A DNA stretch of 64,000 nucleotides from Lithobates sylvaticus (GCA_028564925.1 CM053030.1:375814945-375878944); one strand, 5' to 3'; positions 32,754-44,491 are shown, numbered from the stretch's first letter. The notes: generated from the letters alone by a model not told the origin. Program-made: numbers and translations.

Positions 32754-32784
<31 letters not shown>

Positions 32785-32801
<17 letters not shown>

Positions 32802-33735
32802 TTTTTTTTCATAGTGTAAAAAGGCCACCACCATTTGCTTTTCTCCATTTCATGGCTGGTTTTGCCCATTTTTATTTAAAATGAACAAAACAAACACAGT
32901 AGATTCCCTCGCAGGGGTATTCAGCATTTCTTGAATGTATTTTATGTCTCCATAGCAAAAACAATATTTGAAAGCTCTGGTGAGCCATGCTTATAAAGGG
33001 TATGTCAGTATTGTCTGCATATAGTACAACTTTCACCTGTGCAGTGAAAGCTTTTATTGTAGCAAATTGCATGGCACATCCGGACTGAAATCTAAAGCAT
33101 TTAAAGATAAGGATCAAGCCAAATACACTGTTTTCACTAGGGTTTTGTGAACTTTGTTTTGACAGTTTAATGAATAAGTCTTGACAAAGCAAAAGCACCT
33201 CTTTGCCAACACAAACATTTCTATGTTCCATGAATATTCGCTTGACAAAGCTCACTTCTGAGACTTGACACAAACATTTCCTGAGTATCAGCCTCCAGTA
33301 AACACATCTTCAGAGAGCTGACTCCCAACCCTCATTTCCATCACACACAAGTCGCAGCTCAAAGCATACAGGAAAGGTGTGTGTTTTCCATGTTAGTGAA
33401 GGTGTGCTGAGGCAGAAAGTCTGTGATTTGGATTTCTGTACTGAAAACATATGCACAACCCTTAGCATTCAATGGCATTATTCACATGCATGCACACGAT
33501 ATTCAAATAGGCTCAATTAAATGTATATATGTTAAAGTAAAACTACCATGTAATTTATAGATTGGTATAAATATATTTTCTACAAGAAGAAATAGAAAGA
33601 TAAAGGGAGCTGTGCTTAACAACCCTGTCGCTACCCTAAAGTTCATCAAGGAAGGTATACCTAAAAAGGAAGAATTTCAATACTAACCTCTCCTGCTGCT
33701 GAATGCAAATCTGTTCACTAAAAATGAATCACCAC
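32785..33735. other. T-run and unique-looking spacer
   Basis: A poly-T run at 32785-32809 is followed by non-coding DNA without recognisable repeats. Confidence 0.35.
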
Positions 33736-33744
33736 TGGGAAACC

Positions 33745-34100
33745 AAGACTTCCAGGAGTCCAATCTATTTTGTTCCGTGCAGATCACACTGGTTTCTCTT
33801 GCTGACCTCCACGTCACTTCTGTTCTCTATAGTGGAGTTCAGCAAGAGGAACTAGTGAGAGCTGCAGGGGACACAGGAGGTTGACCAATTCCATGAAGCC
33901 TGCTTGTCCGCTGACACTTTCAGGGAATCCAATCTACTTGGTTTCCCATAGATCTTACTGGTTCCTCCTTCGGACCTCCACATCACTACTGTATCCTGTA
34001 GTGATATGGAGGTCAGCAGGATGAACCAGTGAGAGCTGCAGAGGACACAGAAGGTTGAAACATCCTTAAAGTCTGCTGGTAAACCGACACTTCCAGTAGT
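33745..34100. repeat. ~170-bp tandem duplication with hairpins
   Basis: CTTCCAGGAGTCCAATCTAT at about 33749 recurs as CTTTCAGGGAATCCAATCTA at about 33918, and a third partial start lies at 34086. Each unit also folds on itself: TTCTCTTGCTGACCTCCA with AGTTCAGCAAGAGGA, and GACCTCCACATCACTAC with GTGATATGGAGGTC. Confidence 0.65.
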
Positions 34101-34317
34101 GTCAACCTTTTGTGTTGAAGACTTTAGGAATGTGTCTATATACTTTATTCTAAAAAGGTATCCTTCTTTCACATCTCAAAATGTTGGGAGGTCTTCTACA
34201 GGCTTTGATGAATTTCTGTAGAAATTGGGGGTATAGCTTGAAGATACACATAGAAATAGTGTAAAAACAACAGTATGTAAAGTGAAAAACACTCTCCAGG
34301 CTACAGCAACATTTACA

Positions 34318-34881
34318 CCCCTTTCACACTGGGGCGTTTTTCATGCGTTTTTCAGGCACTTTAGCGTTAAAAAAAAGTGCCTGTAAAGCGCTTGAAAGAA
34401 GCCTCATCTGCAATCCCAACGTGAAAGCCCAAGTGCTTTAAGAGCCCTTTCACACTGCCAGCACCCGAAAAACGCTTGTAAAGCGCCGCTTAAACTAGCA
34501 GCGCTTTACCAGCGTTTTTCGAGTGCTAGTGGGGCGCTTTTTACCCCTGCTAGTGGCCAAATAAAGGGTTAAAAGCGCCAACAAAGCGCTGCTGCCAAAG
34601 GCGTTTTTCAGTCGCTTTTTGGGCATTTTGCAGGCGCTTCCCATCGATTTCAATGGGAAGGGGCGATTTTAGGAGTGGTGTATTCACCGCTCTAAAAGCG
34701 CTGCAAAGAAGCTGCTTGCAGGACTTTTTTGGACGCCATGCCAGCGCAGCACCTCAGTGTGAAAGCACTCAGGCTTTCACATTGGGATTGCAGTTGCGGC
34801 TTCTTTCAGGCGCTTTACAGGCACTTTTTTTAACGCTAAAGCGCCCGAAAAACGCCTAAAAACGCCCCAGTGTGAAAGGGG
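34318..34881. mobile_element. CCCCTTTCACACTGGGG-ended MITE
   Basis: The arms CCCCTTTCACACTGGGGCG and CGCCCCAGTGTGAAAGGGG are perfect, and the inner arms continue (TTTTCAGGCACTTTAGCG / CGCTAAAGCGCCCGAAAA). A nested internal start CCCTTTCACACTGCC at about 34445 suggests a duplicated or composite element. It is a relative of 7412-7618. Non-coding. Confidence 0.88.
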
Positions 34882-34889
34882 TCTTAGTG

Positions 34890-35190
34890 TTAGGGTTGTG
34901 CCTACAGATATTTTGGTCTACTACTCAAATGTTAAATAGAACTAAATGTATTCAATAAAAGTTCATATAAGCTTTAATGGCTACGTTTACCTTTTTCCAG
35001 TTGCCCCATGTACCAATATGCCATTGATGTACCTCTGCTTCAAAAAAGAAAAAAATCTTTCTTTATGTTCTAGGACAGCACTTACCTCAGCCTCCAATGT
35101 CTCCTATAGAAAACTCCTCCATTACTTCCTGCTCCATCCTGGTATTTGGTATTTGGGATGAGAAAATAGTTGGTGAACTAAGGAAGTAGT
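34890..35190. other. Spacer, nothing recognised
   Basis: Non-coding DNA between two transposable elements. Confidence 0.3.
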
Positions 35191-35199
35191 TCAGACGCT

Positions 35200-36255
35200 A
35201 AACTCATTAACACACACCCTGCACCTGCCTCCCCCTCCTGCCCACCTCTGTAGTTCCATGCTTCTCCAGTGCAGGCAATATTAGTGAGCAAATGAGGGCA
35301 AAAAAACGCGCTAACCCTAACATGCACACACGGTCATACCAGATTGAATAAATAGAATAAAACCTAAACCGGCTGCAGAATGGTGGGATAAACACACAAT
35401 GTAGTATAGGAAAAGAAAACTGCGCCAGGTAAAGACAACTAATCTAAACAGTAAATGAGGGGAAAACCAATACACATTGACAATGTATGTATCCAATTCT
35501 TTAGTACTTGAGGTACTATTGACACAAGGAATATAATTTGCATACAAATTAACATAGGCATAAGCAAAAAATTATTATATTCTTAGGTCAGATAAACATG
35601 CATAGCAAGATGCTCACAAGGAAATGTCCAAGCAGTGGAACTGCAAGCTATAGTAGATAATTCTCAGGGTGCTTGTAGCAAATAGTCCTCAAAGCAATAA
35701 GTGAATCCCCATATGCATAGCAATTTTCACCACACCACTGTGCTCCACTTCTAAAGGAGTGCCACCACCAGTAAGTAGGCTCCTTACTAGATGAACAGAT
35801 AAAACCAGCACTCAAAATTGAGCCTTGAGCCAGGATTCCGAACACCAGATGTGGTTACCCCTTAACACATATCCTCCAAGGGTCTGCTGTTTCAAACTGG
35901 AACTCCAAGGGGGGGGGGGGGGGCACGTTACCATATATGGATAGATGGATTCAACACTCAGCGGTGCGTCCAGGGATTAACATGCAAAGGATAAAGGACA
36001 GACCATCGCGTGATACTGTGTAAAACTGGGTTGACTTTATTTAGGATAAAATATTACTTACAATTTTGTTGAGAAGGTAAGCAAATAAAATCCAAAGATT
36101 TTTAAGGAAAAGCGCCAGCGTCAATATAGAGCCCTTCCTCCTTCTTAAACGAACGTGGTGACGTCACTGCGCGTCCTGAATGAATTGAAAACGTCTACTG
36201 ATGACGAAACGCATCTGGGAGGATGTGCAGTGACGTCACCACGTTCTAAAATGAA
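35200..36255. repeat. Hairpin element with one arm mostly missing
   Basis: The centre is a perfect pair GAACGTGGTGACGTCACTGC (36152-36171) / GCAGTGACGTCACCACGTTC (about 36226-36245) around GATGACGAAACGC. The left arm extends about 1 kb and includes TTTATT (36036) and ACTTAC (36056), which on the other strand read GTAAGT then AATAAA. The right arm ends shortly after the centre. A G-run of 17 lies at 35908-35924. Same architecture as the 25.5-kb palindrome. Confidence 0.65.
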
Positions 36256-36449
36256 CTAGTTTCAGTGCCATTAATTGTTAATGGCACCCTAAACAAGGAC
36301 ACAAATTCGCATTATGCGTGTCGTGGGAAAAACGCACCAAAAAACATGCGCTCCCACTAGGCACTGTGACTGGGGCCTGAAAATGAAATTGGTGTGTTTT
36401 CACCATCCTCCTCTGTGACAGCTGAATGTATTTCCCCCATGTACTTGTG

Positions 36450-36806
36450 TAAAGCTGGCCATAAACTATGTAATCTGATTGTACAATTTCTGTACAATTT
36501 TCTTTAGAGTGACCAAAACTATGTAATAGGAGAACCCACCTGAAGAATCCATTGTTTCAAATCAGGCAGGCCCTTGCACAACATCTAAAGGAGATTGTAC
36601 AATCAAATTGTATAGTACAGAGGTGCAGAGGTAGGCAACCTCTGCCTTTCAGCTGTGGTGAAACTACAAATCACATCATGCCTCTGCCTCTAAGAGTCAT
36701 GCCTGTGATTGTCAGGGTCTTTCAATGTCTCATGGGACTTGTAGTTTCACCACAGCTGGAGCGTCGAGGTTGCCAACCCCTGCAGCAGTGTATGGCCACC
36801 CTAAAG
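36450..36806. mobile_element. GCTGGCCATA-ended MITE with nested hAT MITE
   Basis: The left end TAAAGCTGGCCATAAACTAT and the right GTGTATGGCCACCCTAAAG are inverted. Inner arms TTGTACAATTTCTGTACAA and GATTGTACAATCAAATTGTA also pair. The unit is split by a hAT-like insertion at 36626-36782. Confidence 0.7.
36626..36782. mobile_element. hAT-type MITE, nested
   Basis: Ends CAGAGGTAGGCAACCT and AGGTTGCCAACCCCTG are inverted repeats with the CA...TG termini of hAT elements. Flanking octamers CAGAGGTG and CAGCAGTG agree at six of eight positions, consistent with an aged 8-bp duplication. The interior AGCTGTGGTGAAACTACAA pairs with TTGTAGTTTCACCACAGCT. Confidence 0.8.
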
Positions 36807-37095
36807 GAAGAAGTAGGGAAGTGGATGGAAATAAAAAAGAGGTGGAGTTGTAATGAGGGAGGCGAGATCTAGAGTGGTAAACAAGCCCTAATCTGTAATG
36901 CAGCAAGGCAATGCATGAGGGATATGAAGTTTACAGGAAAGTCACATGATGATACAGAAAGTTAGGTCTCAGAAAGAATTTTTGCAAATTGTGAAAATTC
37001 AAAGCTTCTATGGACTTGGTAAGTGGGAGATAAGCACATTGGGATGGCTTGGGCAGAAAGACCATTAGAAAAGATTTCTCTTTAATTTGAAAAGT

Positions 37096-37979
37096 TACTG
37101 TATTTATTGGCGTATAACACACACTTTTTCACCCTGAAAATTGGTTGCAAATAACGTGTGCGTGTTATACGCCTATACTCTAATTTGGGCTGCCTAGGAG
37201 AGAATGGGGAGGGGGGCGGGATGAGATTACATATAGCGAGAATCTCCTGTTTACTCAGCGGCCTCTGTAATAGGAAGTCCCGTCTCCTGGGGCGGCATTG
37301 GACCAGTGTTCTGTCTATCATAGAAGCCGATCCAGGAGGCGGGACTTTGTATTAAAGAGGCCGTCGAGTAAACAGGAGATTCTCGCTGTATGTAATCTCG
37401 CCCCGCCTCCCTCCCTGTCCCCTCTGAGGCAGCAGTATTCTGAGGTGAGGCTGCAGATGGGCATTGATCAGGCTGCAGATGGGCATTGACCAAGCTGAAT
37501 GGATGGGCAATTGTGAGGCTGCAGATGGGCATTGACCAAGCTGAATTGATGGGCAATTGTGAGGCTGCAGATGGGCATTGATCAGGCTGCATTTATGGCA
37601 ATGGTGAGGCTGCAGATGGGCATTGATCAGGCTGCATTCATGGTAATGGTGAGGCTACATATAGCCATTGATCAGGCTGCATTTATGGCAATGGTGAGGC
37701 TGCAGATGGGCATTGATCAGGCTGCATTCATGGCAATGGTGAGGCTTCATATGGGCATTGATCAGGCTGCAGATGGGCATTGATCAGGCAATTGTGAGGC
37801 TGCAGATGGGAATCGATCAGGCTGCAGATGGGCAATGGTGAGGCTGCATTGATGGGCACTGACCCTTATTTTGCTTCAAAGTTCTTTATTAAAAATTAGA
37901 TTTTTTACCTGAAACTTCCCTCCTAAAATGAAGGTGCGCGTTATACGCCTGTGCATGTTATATGCCGATAAATATGGTA
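37096..37979. mobile_element. TACTGTATTTATTGG-ended DNA element, long copy
   Basis: Ends TACTGTATTTATTGGCGTAT and CCGATAAATATGGTA are inverted, with CGTGTTATACGCC as the subterminal repeat on both sides. Inside are a large hairpin (arms about 37222-37270 and 37355-37400, GAGAATCTCCTGTTTACTC / GAGTAAACAGGAGATTCTC) and a minisatellite. Shorter relatives are at 48376-48953 and 45625-45703. No transposase is present. Superfamily not established. Confidence 0.82.
37440..37860 (+). repeat. 45-bp minisatellite within the element
   Basis: Units of GAGGCTGCAGATGGGCATTG plus ATCAGGCTGCATTYATGGYA repeat about nine times, mostly 45 bp with shorter variants. The frame-compatible length gives a meaningless repeat peptide (AAFMAMVRLQMGIDQ). 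The 48.4-kb relative has only two to three such units, so copy number varies between insertions. Confidence 0.88.
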
Positions 37980-37984
37980 AATTC

Positions 37985-39235
37985 TGCCTGAACTTAGCCT
38001 TTAACATGTTAGTGTCATTTTTTGCTGTGTTTAAACCTGCGGCTCTCCTCAAAGAAATTAAGTTTCTTCTTAAAGTATTTCTTGTTTTGGGTGACAACTA
38101 TCTCCCATTTCTGCATTGCTATTCTTAAAAACACTATTGATAAACACATTGCACAGACATAGTACTTCATGGTTACTATCAGTAAGTTGGGGCACAGCAA
38201 TGATGTGAATCCAAAGCTTGTACTAGCACTGTAGCACATGTAGACAAGAAGTGACCAAAAAAGGTTGGATGAGATAAGCAGCACTGAAATACAAAAAATA
38301 AAAAATAAAGTAGTATTTTTTATTTATTTTTTTGTCTGTCTTTCTCTTACCCTGCAACAACTTCACAATACAGAAATTCAAGCTTTTTACATTTTGTAGG
38401 AATAAATGTGCTCGCTAAAATGATCTCATGCGGCAAAAATATTTTCACAGATATTAGGAATATGTGAACTTACTATTACAGATAAAATAAATACACATTT
38501 GACAGTTTTCCTATAAAAATACAACGTAAGTGTTATTGAGCTAACACTGCATAATGTAAGTAGTTGTTAATATAACACAATTTATATATATAAATGGATA
38601 TGTATTATCACAGGACACAGGACACATAACAAGGTTAATGTGTATTTTTTTATTTTCTGTGACCCTGATATAAAAACATAGTGAATAACAACAGCAGTTA
38701 ATGGAAAACACTTCAGTCCTGCAAATTCAAATTTTTACTCCAATCTCTCACAATTTGCTGTCCAGGGATTACCAATGAATTAACCGCTTGAGAAGAATAA
38801 ATAAAAAATTTAGGCAAGGTAAAAAAGCTATTTCCATGTATCATTTTTTTTTCTTTATAAGAGACCATTCATTTTTGTGCATTTTGTTGCGGTTAAATGC
38901 ATGTAAAATTGCACAGGGAGGAAAGAACCAGGTTTGGAGGCAGGGGGAGGGGGGGCACTCGTTCCCCAGACCTATATAAATAATATTTATTGGACTGTTG
39001 GACAGGAGCGACCGGTCCATTAGGGGCACAGGAATGCCGCCCCTGCAGGGCGCCAAACTCATATGTTTGTATGGTTTCAAAAATTTTTTTGCAAGCCAAA
39101 TGATATGAGCCTGAGGCTCTAATTGGCTTGAAAAAAGTTGGGCTCGGGGGACAGAGCACTGCACACCGAACCCACCCACTTGTGTTAATAGCAAATTAAT
39201 ATTCTCTATTGTCTTCCGAGTTCTCCTCCTGGCCA
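37985..39235. other. Spacer, nothing recognised
   Basis: AT-rich non-coding DNA to about 38900, then a G-rich segment (GGAGGCAGGGGGAGGGGGGG, about 38936). 38990-39180 carries GCGCCAAACTC and ACCGGTCCATTAGGGGCAC, which look like old repeat debris. No gene supported. Confidence 0.35.
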
Positions 39236-39289
39236 ATCAGGACAGGAAGCGGATCAGGTTGGCCAGGAGGAGAAGCTGAGGAAGCCGTG

Positions 39290-39670
39290 GAGTGGCCGAG
39301 TGCCGGGGACCGTCACCGTGGAGGGACAGAGTGCCGACATCTGCCACCGTGGAGGGGCCGATTGCCAGGGACCGTCACTGTGGAGGGGCCAAGTGCAGGG
39401 GATCTTCACCGTGGGGGGGGGGGGCAAGTGCCAGGGACCATCACAATGAAGGGGCCGAGTGCTGGGGACCATCACCATGGAGGGGCCGAGTGCCAGGGAC
39501 CATCAAAATGAAGGGGCCGAGTGCCGGACACCATCACCATGGAGGGGCCGAGTGCCAGGGACCGTCACTGTGGAGGGGCCAAGTGCAAGGGATCATCACT
39601 GTGGAGGGGCAGATTGCCAAAGACTGTCAACGTGGAGGGGTGAATGCAGGGGACCTTCACCAGTGGTCAT
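39290..39670 (+). repeat. 31-bp GC-rich minisatellite
   Basis: About twelve units of GTGGAGGGGCCGAGTGCCRG and GGACCRTCACC, mostly 31 bp. Because 31 is not a multiple of three, the apparent frames are coincidental. GC-rich and strongly strand-biased. Confidence 0.88.
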
Positions 39671-40212
39671 TGATTTGTATGTCCTCATACATTATGATCT
39701 GCTCCCAGGGCATCTCCGACTCTACCGTCGTCTCCAGGAGAGGCTGAGTGTGGGCAGACCTGGGGGGTCTCAAAAGGTTTAGCACCAGCCGCCACTGCTA
39801 TTGGACCTGAGGAAAGATACTACCCATTCAGACTTCAATTTAAGCTGAACCCACAATTTGTTCTATATAACTTTCACAGCGCTGCTCTGGTCTTGTTAAG
39901 CTCAAAAAGTACTTTTTTCTTTACAGCTTATCTCTCACAATCCCCATTTTTGGCATATATTTGAAAATGTATGTTATAGTAAACCATGTTCTTTAAAGCA
40001 ACAGTAAAGACTGCTTGTTTATTTATACCTCCAGGTAAGCCTATAATAAGCAGATATTTACTTTAGTAGCAGCCAGTGACATTACTGACGCATGCGCACT
40101 GCGCTATCAATGGATGTTATCGCGACTCGGCCATTCAAACGGCCAGAGCCGGCGAAGCCAGAAGGAAGACTGCATGAAGAATGAAGCCCTGTCAGCGCAA
40201 TAAACGCTTCCT
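39671..40212. other. Spacer with one NRF1-like site
   Basis: Non-coding. GACGCATGCGCACTGCGC at about 40087 is NRF1-like and sits in a short GC-rich patch (to about 40160). No frame follows it. Confidence 0.3.
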
Positions 40213-40660
40213 CTTAGGGTAAGGGCCCATGTACACGGGACACTGCTAAACATATGTTCAGAGATGCTTTTTTCAACTGCCTCTGAACTCATTCAATGTT
40301 ATCCTATGTGACCATGTACACAGTCTCGTTTATTGACGCTTTTAGGCAGTTGCGTTTAACAGCGTTCCTTCTAAAACAAAAAAATGGGTTCAGACGCGGA
40401 AGATTTCCAAGTTTCAGATGCCAAACGCGAAAAAACGCGAATAAACGCGGCTAAACGCTGTAAACCGCGTTTAGCCGTGTTTCATTTATAGGCCTTTTTT
40501 AACTTTCGCCCCTTTAAAAATATTTTTTTTTAGAAACGCTTCTAAGCGCAAACACGGCTAAACGCGGCATGTAAACCTGGCAAAATGGACGTTTTACTAT
40601 CTGTCAAGTTACATCGTTCAGGAGAGGTTGTAAAAACGTCCCGTGTACATGAAGCCTAAG
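40213..40660. mobile_element. CATGTACACGGGAC-ended MITE
   Basis: The left CTTAGGGTAAGGGCCCATGT continuing ACACGGGAC is answered by GTCCCGTGTACATGAAGCCT AAG. The interior is built of AAACGCGG-type blocks that pair across the middle (CGCGGCTAAACGC / GCGTTTAGCCGTG). Non-coding. Confidence 0.8.
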
Positions 40661-40742
40661 TCTTTGTGATGCATACAGTATTAGCACATTATGCTCTGAA
40701 AGTGATTGTAAACGATCACCTTGTAAAACAACCGATTCAATT

Positions 40743-42464
40743 TAAAATTGAATCCTGTTCCCTCACAACTACTACGGTCACCCTCTTCTTCTATCCTATG
40801 CTCCCTCACTCACATCTTCAATCTCTCCCTCTCTAGTGGCACCTTCCCCTCCCCTCTAAAACATGCGCAGATCACTCCCATACTTAAAAAGCCCTCCCTG
40901 GACCCCACCAACCTGAATAACTTAAGGCCCATCTCATTGCTCCCATTCTCCTCTAAACTTCTAGAGCGCTTAGTCTACAACCGTCTTAGCTCCTACCTCA
41001 GTGAAAATAACCTTCTTGACCCTTTACAGTCTGGCTTTCGCTCGCAACACTCCACGGAAACTGCCTTACTAAAACTCACTAACGATTTACTAACTGCTAA
41101 ATCCGACAGCCAGTACTCCATACTGCTACTACTTGACCTCTCTGCAGCCTTTGATACTGTTGACCACCCGCTCCTTCTCAATAAACTCCATTCCCTTGGT
41201 CTCAAAGATTCTGCTCTATCCTGGTTCTCTGCCTATCTATCACAGCGCTCCTTCAGTGTTACCTACAACTCTGTCTCCTCCTCTCCAATGCCCCTTTCTG
41301 TGGGGGTCCCCCAAGGCTCGGTTCTTGGACCCCTTCTCTTCTCCATCTACACCTCCTCCCTTGGTCACTTGATAACCACCCACGGCTTCCAATACCACTT
41401 ATACGCCGATGACACCCAAATCTATCTGTCTACTTCTCACCTCACTCCTTCTGTCTCCTCTCGCATTACTAACTTACTAACTGACATATCAACATGGATG
41501 TCGCACCACTTTCTTAAATTAAATCTCTCTAAAACTGAGCTATTAATATTCCCCCCCGCCCGTGCCCCCCTCCATGACTTTTCCATCAAAATCAACAATG
41601 CAACCATCAGTCCCTCCCCTCACGCCAGGGTACTCGGTGTAATCCTAGACTCGGACTTGTCATTTCAGCCTCAAGTCCAATCGCTGTCAAAAGTTTGTAG
41701 ACTTCACCTCCGTAACATCTCTAAAATTCGCCCCTTTTTAACAAATGACACCACCAAGCTCCTCATTCACTCCCTTGTTATCTCTCGCCTTGACTATTGC
41801 AACTCCCTCCTCATTGGCCTGCCTCTCCATAGGCTCTACCCTCTTCAGTCTATCATGAATGCTGCTGCAAGACTTATCCACCTTACCAACCGTTCAGTGG
41901 CTGCCAACCCTCTCCTCCAATCCCTACACTGGCTCCCAATCGCCCAGCGAATTAAATTCAAAATACTAACCACAACTTACAAAGCCATCCACAGCTCTGC
42001 CCCGAGCTACATCACCAATCTTGTCTCCAAACATATCCCAAACCGTCCTCTCCGCTCTTCTCAAGATCTCCTCCTGTCAAGCTCTCTCGTCTCCTCCTCC
42101 CATGCTCGTCTCCAGGATTTCTCCAGAGCCTCTCCCATCCTCTGGAACTCGCTACCTCAACCTGTCCGGCTATCCCCTACTCTAGCTACCTTCAGGCGAT
42201 CCCTGAAAACTCATCTCTTCAGGGAAGCCTATCATGTCTCCAACTAATCTTTTACCACTTCCATCAGCTCATTCCCCACAGTTACAACCTTTTGTATCAC
42301 CTCCCCCACCCTATTAGATTGTAAGCTCTTCTGAGCAGGGCCCCCTTAATCCTCTTGTATTTTATTGTATTATAACTGTATTGTCTCCCTTTTTAATATT
42401 GTAAAGCGCTGCGTAAACTGTTGGCGCTATAAATCCTGTAATAAATAAATAAATAAATAAAATA
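40743..42464 (+). mobile_element. L2-clade LINE, 5'-truncated
   Basis: The copy starts inside the reverse transcriptase and runs to a typical L2 3' end: TTAGATTGTAAGCTCTTCTG, AGCAGGG, then TTGTAAAGCGCTGCGTAAAC and GTTGGCGCTATAAA, finishing in an (AAAT)n tail at about 42439-42464. Such tails are characteristic of L2/CR1-type elements. The uninterrupted 499-codon frame indicates little decay since insertion. Confidence 0.96.
40748..42247 (+). CDS. L2 LINE reverse transcriptase, N-terminus missing
   Basis: A 499-codon frame without stops, entered from the truncation point rather than from a true start. Reverse transcriptase blocks in order: [17 protein letters not shown] (about residues 61-77), [13 protein letters not shown], motif [15 protein letters not shown] (about 127-140), motif [17 protein letters not shown] (about 186-201), and the catalytic [10 protein letters not shown] (motif C, about 219-228). 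Then come [12 protein letters not shown] and [13 protein letters not shown], followed by the C-terminal [14 protein letters not shown] and WNSLPQPVR regions typical of L2/CR1. Both aspartates of YADD and the motif A aspartates are present. The upstream endonuclease domain and ORF1 are absent, so it is a dead fragment with a well-preserved catalytic core. Confidence 0.95.
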   Translation: MNPVPSQLLRSPSSSILCSLTHIFNLSLSSGTFPSPLKHAQITPILKKPSLDPTNLNNLRPISLLPFSSKLLERLVYNRLSSYLSENNLLDPLQSGFRSQHSTETALLKLTNDLLTAKSDSQYSILLLLDLSAAFDTVDHPLLLNKLHSLGLKDSALSWFSAYLSQRSFSVTYNSVSSSPMPLSVGVPQGSVLGPLLFSIYTSSLGHLITTHGFQYHLYADDTQIYLSTSHLTPSVSSRITNLLTDISTWMSHHFLKLNLSKTELLIFPPARAPLHDFSIKINNATISPSPHARVLGVILDSDLSFQPQVQSLSKVCRLHLRNISKIRPFLTNDTTKLLIHSLVISRLDYCNSLLIGLPLHRLYPLQSIMNAAARLIHLTNRSVAANPLLQSLHWLPIAQRIKFKILTTTYKAIHSSAPSYITNLVSKHIPNRPLRSSQDLLLSSSLVSSSHARLQDFSRASPILWNSLPQPVRLSPTLATFRRSLKTHLFREAYHVSN

Positions 42465-42469
42465 GAAAT

Positions 42470-43440
42470 GAAAGGCAAAGTATTTTTTTATAGATATAAA
42501 AAAACATTATAAATATATTTTTTTCCCTTTCTTCTAAGTGATCACTTTCCCTTTGTTTTCAGTTGCATTAAAGCTGGTGGGAGGAGAAGCAGTAGCTAAC
42601 TGAGCTTCCCAGTGAATGGCTGTGCAGCGGGGGCATGTCAGGACAAGTCTAATCATTGGAGGAGAGCAGGCTGAGTTCCCAGCATCGCTAGAGAACTGAC
42701 CATGATATGCTCTCTTGTTTAGTGTGGTCAGTTTTTAATAGGAAAACAGAGGGGCTGGCAGGATCACCGGGGATTTTACATAAAGGAAGCAATGCAAAGA
42801 GAACAGGATACTATCCCATACAAATACATGACACAGCAGACAAATACCCTGAATATGAAGTGTTGGGGTATCAAACACTTTAACTTGCAGGGGAAGATTT
42901 TTTTTTTGTTGTTTTTTTTATTTTTGGCAGTTTGCTAATCGCTTTAGAACAACACCCCACCTTCACCATGGCTACCAATCATTGTGGCACCACAGCACAC
43001 TTTATTTTGTATGCTTTTATTTAAAGGGAGTGAAAGGATGTTGAATAGAGCAATGTTATGTGGGGCATGTTGACCTGAAGTAGAACCAGGCGAGAACTTC
43101 GGTCTGCTTGTAGCACATGTTTTTATTTTTCTGATGAAATAAAAAAAAGGAAAAAAAGAGCTATATTTAATACTGTATATGTAGCCTGACTGAATTACAG
43201 TAATGAGTTAAGAAGGTCTAGTTAGGATTTGCCCGTACCAATCTATAGAGGCATGAACAGGGCCTACATGTGAGCTACAAGAGGCCCTGTTAGGAAAGTT
43301 TTAAAACTCCAGAACCCCCAGATCCAAGCTGTTGTGATGACTATCAATAAATTTACTATATACCTTTCTAAGTATATCTCTGATCACAGTCTTCAACGGA
43401 TAGTTTGGTCCTGACCATACACAAACATCCTGTGCTGTAT
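42470..43440. other. Spacer, nothing recognised
   Basis: AT-rich non-coding DNA with T-runs at about 42899-42928; no repeat ends identified. Confidence 0.35.
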
Positions 43441-43442
43441 TA

Positions 43443-43887
43443 TGCCCCATACACACGATCGGACTTTCCGACAAAAAAAACGTGGATTTTTGTTCGAAGG
43501 TTGTTGGCTCCAACTTGTCTTGCATACACACGGTCAAACAAATGTTGGCCAACAATTCCGAACGTGGTGACATACAACACGTACAATGAGCCAATAAAAA
43601 GGAAGTTCAATTGTCATGTGATATCTCCATTACGAACGCTAGTTTTACAAGGCCAATCGCTTTGCGGCTCATACTTGATTCTGAGCATGCGTGAACTTTT
43701 GTGTGCGGACTTGTGTACACACGATCTGACTTTTCGACAACAAAATTTGAGAACCTGCTAGCCAACATTTGTTGGCGGAAAGTCAGACAGCAAATGTTCG
43801 ATGGAGCATACACATGGTCGGACTTTCAGCCAACAAGCTCACATCTAAACATTTCCCATCGGAAAGTCTGACCGTGTGTACACGGCA
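43443..43887. mobile_element. PIF/Harbinger MITE, complete
   Basis: A 445-bp element with ends TGCCCCATACACACGATCGG and CCGTGTGTACACGGCA, flanked by TTA at 43440-43442 and 43888-43890. The interior carries CAACTTGTCTTGCATACACA, AACAATTCCGAACGTGGTGA and CTGAGCATGCGTGAAC, the same blocks as the other copies, some in the other orientation. It belongs to a subfamily different from the 32.1-kb copy (CGACAAC rather than CGACGG motifs). Confidence 0.93.
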
Positions 43888-44284
43888 TTAGAATATAGAA
43901 TAAAATGGATCCCTAACTTTTTTGTTATACGGTGCATGTGAAAACAAAATGTACCCATGCATAAGCAGAGTGCAAACAAAAATAAAATAGTCTTTTATTG
44001 CTTTTTTATTTTAAAAGATAACTGAATTTTTGGGTTGATTATCTAAAGGCTTTGTTTTTCCCCTAAGCCTTTCTATTTTCACATTTTAAAATCCCACAAA
44101 CCGTAATGGGTATTAGATAAGAACATGGACCAGAATGCCTTTAGTGAATCTGTCATTTGTGGTTTGCTTTTAGTCATTTTAGGTATTTCCTATTTGGAGG
44201 TCTCTATCTACTTCATGCAGCTGTCAATGAGAAACTTGTTGTCACCAACTTGAGAATTCTTTGAATATTCCTATAGAAAGCACA

Positions 44285-44460
44285 CTAGGCTTGTGCAATT
44301 CGTTTCGTAATGAATCGAAATTCGGCCGAATTTTGCATCTTTTGGACATTCGGATGCATCCGAATGTCCCAATAAAAAAAAACGAATTTCAATGAATATG
44401 AAAGAAATTATAGCGGATATAACAAATTAATTTGACTTGGTAATTCGTTAAAGATCTAAT
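44285..44460. repeat. ATTCG-rich interspersed repeat
   Basis: CTTGTGCAATTCGTTTCGTA, AATCGAAATTCGGCCGAATT and GACATTCGGATGCATCCGAA are short self-complementary blocks. A related but weaker GCCGAATTTTGGCC tract occurs at about 51962. It appears to be an interspersed repeat fragment; limits uncertain. Confidence 0.4.
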
Positions 44461-44491
44461 GAAACAAAAGGTCAACTGAAAGTAAATCTTA

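Larger units (their letters stand above)
31084..32759 (+). mobile_element. Tc1/mariner transposon with nested MITE
   Basis: Inverted ends CACACAGTGCATTGAAAAAG (31084) and CTTTTTCAAGGCACTGTGTG (ending 32759) are bordered by TA. The left subterminal AACCAAAAACGTAAATATAT and ATAGACCAACACAAAGTGGC is mirrored by CACTTTGTGTTGGTCTATCA near the right end. Removing the nested Harbinger MITE (32097-32460) leaves about 1.3 kb, a normal Tc1 length. The transposase within is broken. Confidence 0.93.

Noticed and set aside
39292-39747. 151-codon Gly/Arg-rich frame
   Set aside because: A 31-bp GC-rich minisatellite. The period is not a multiple of three, so successive units are read in different frames.
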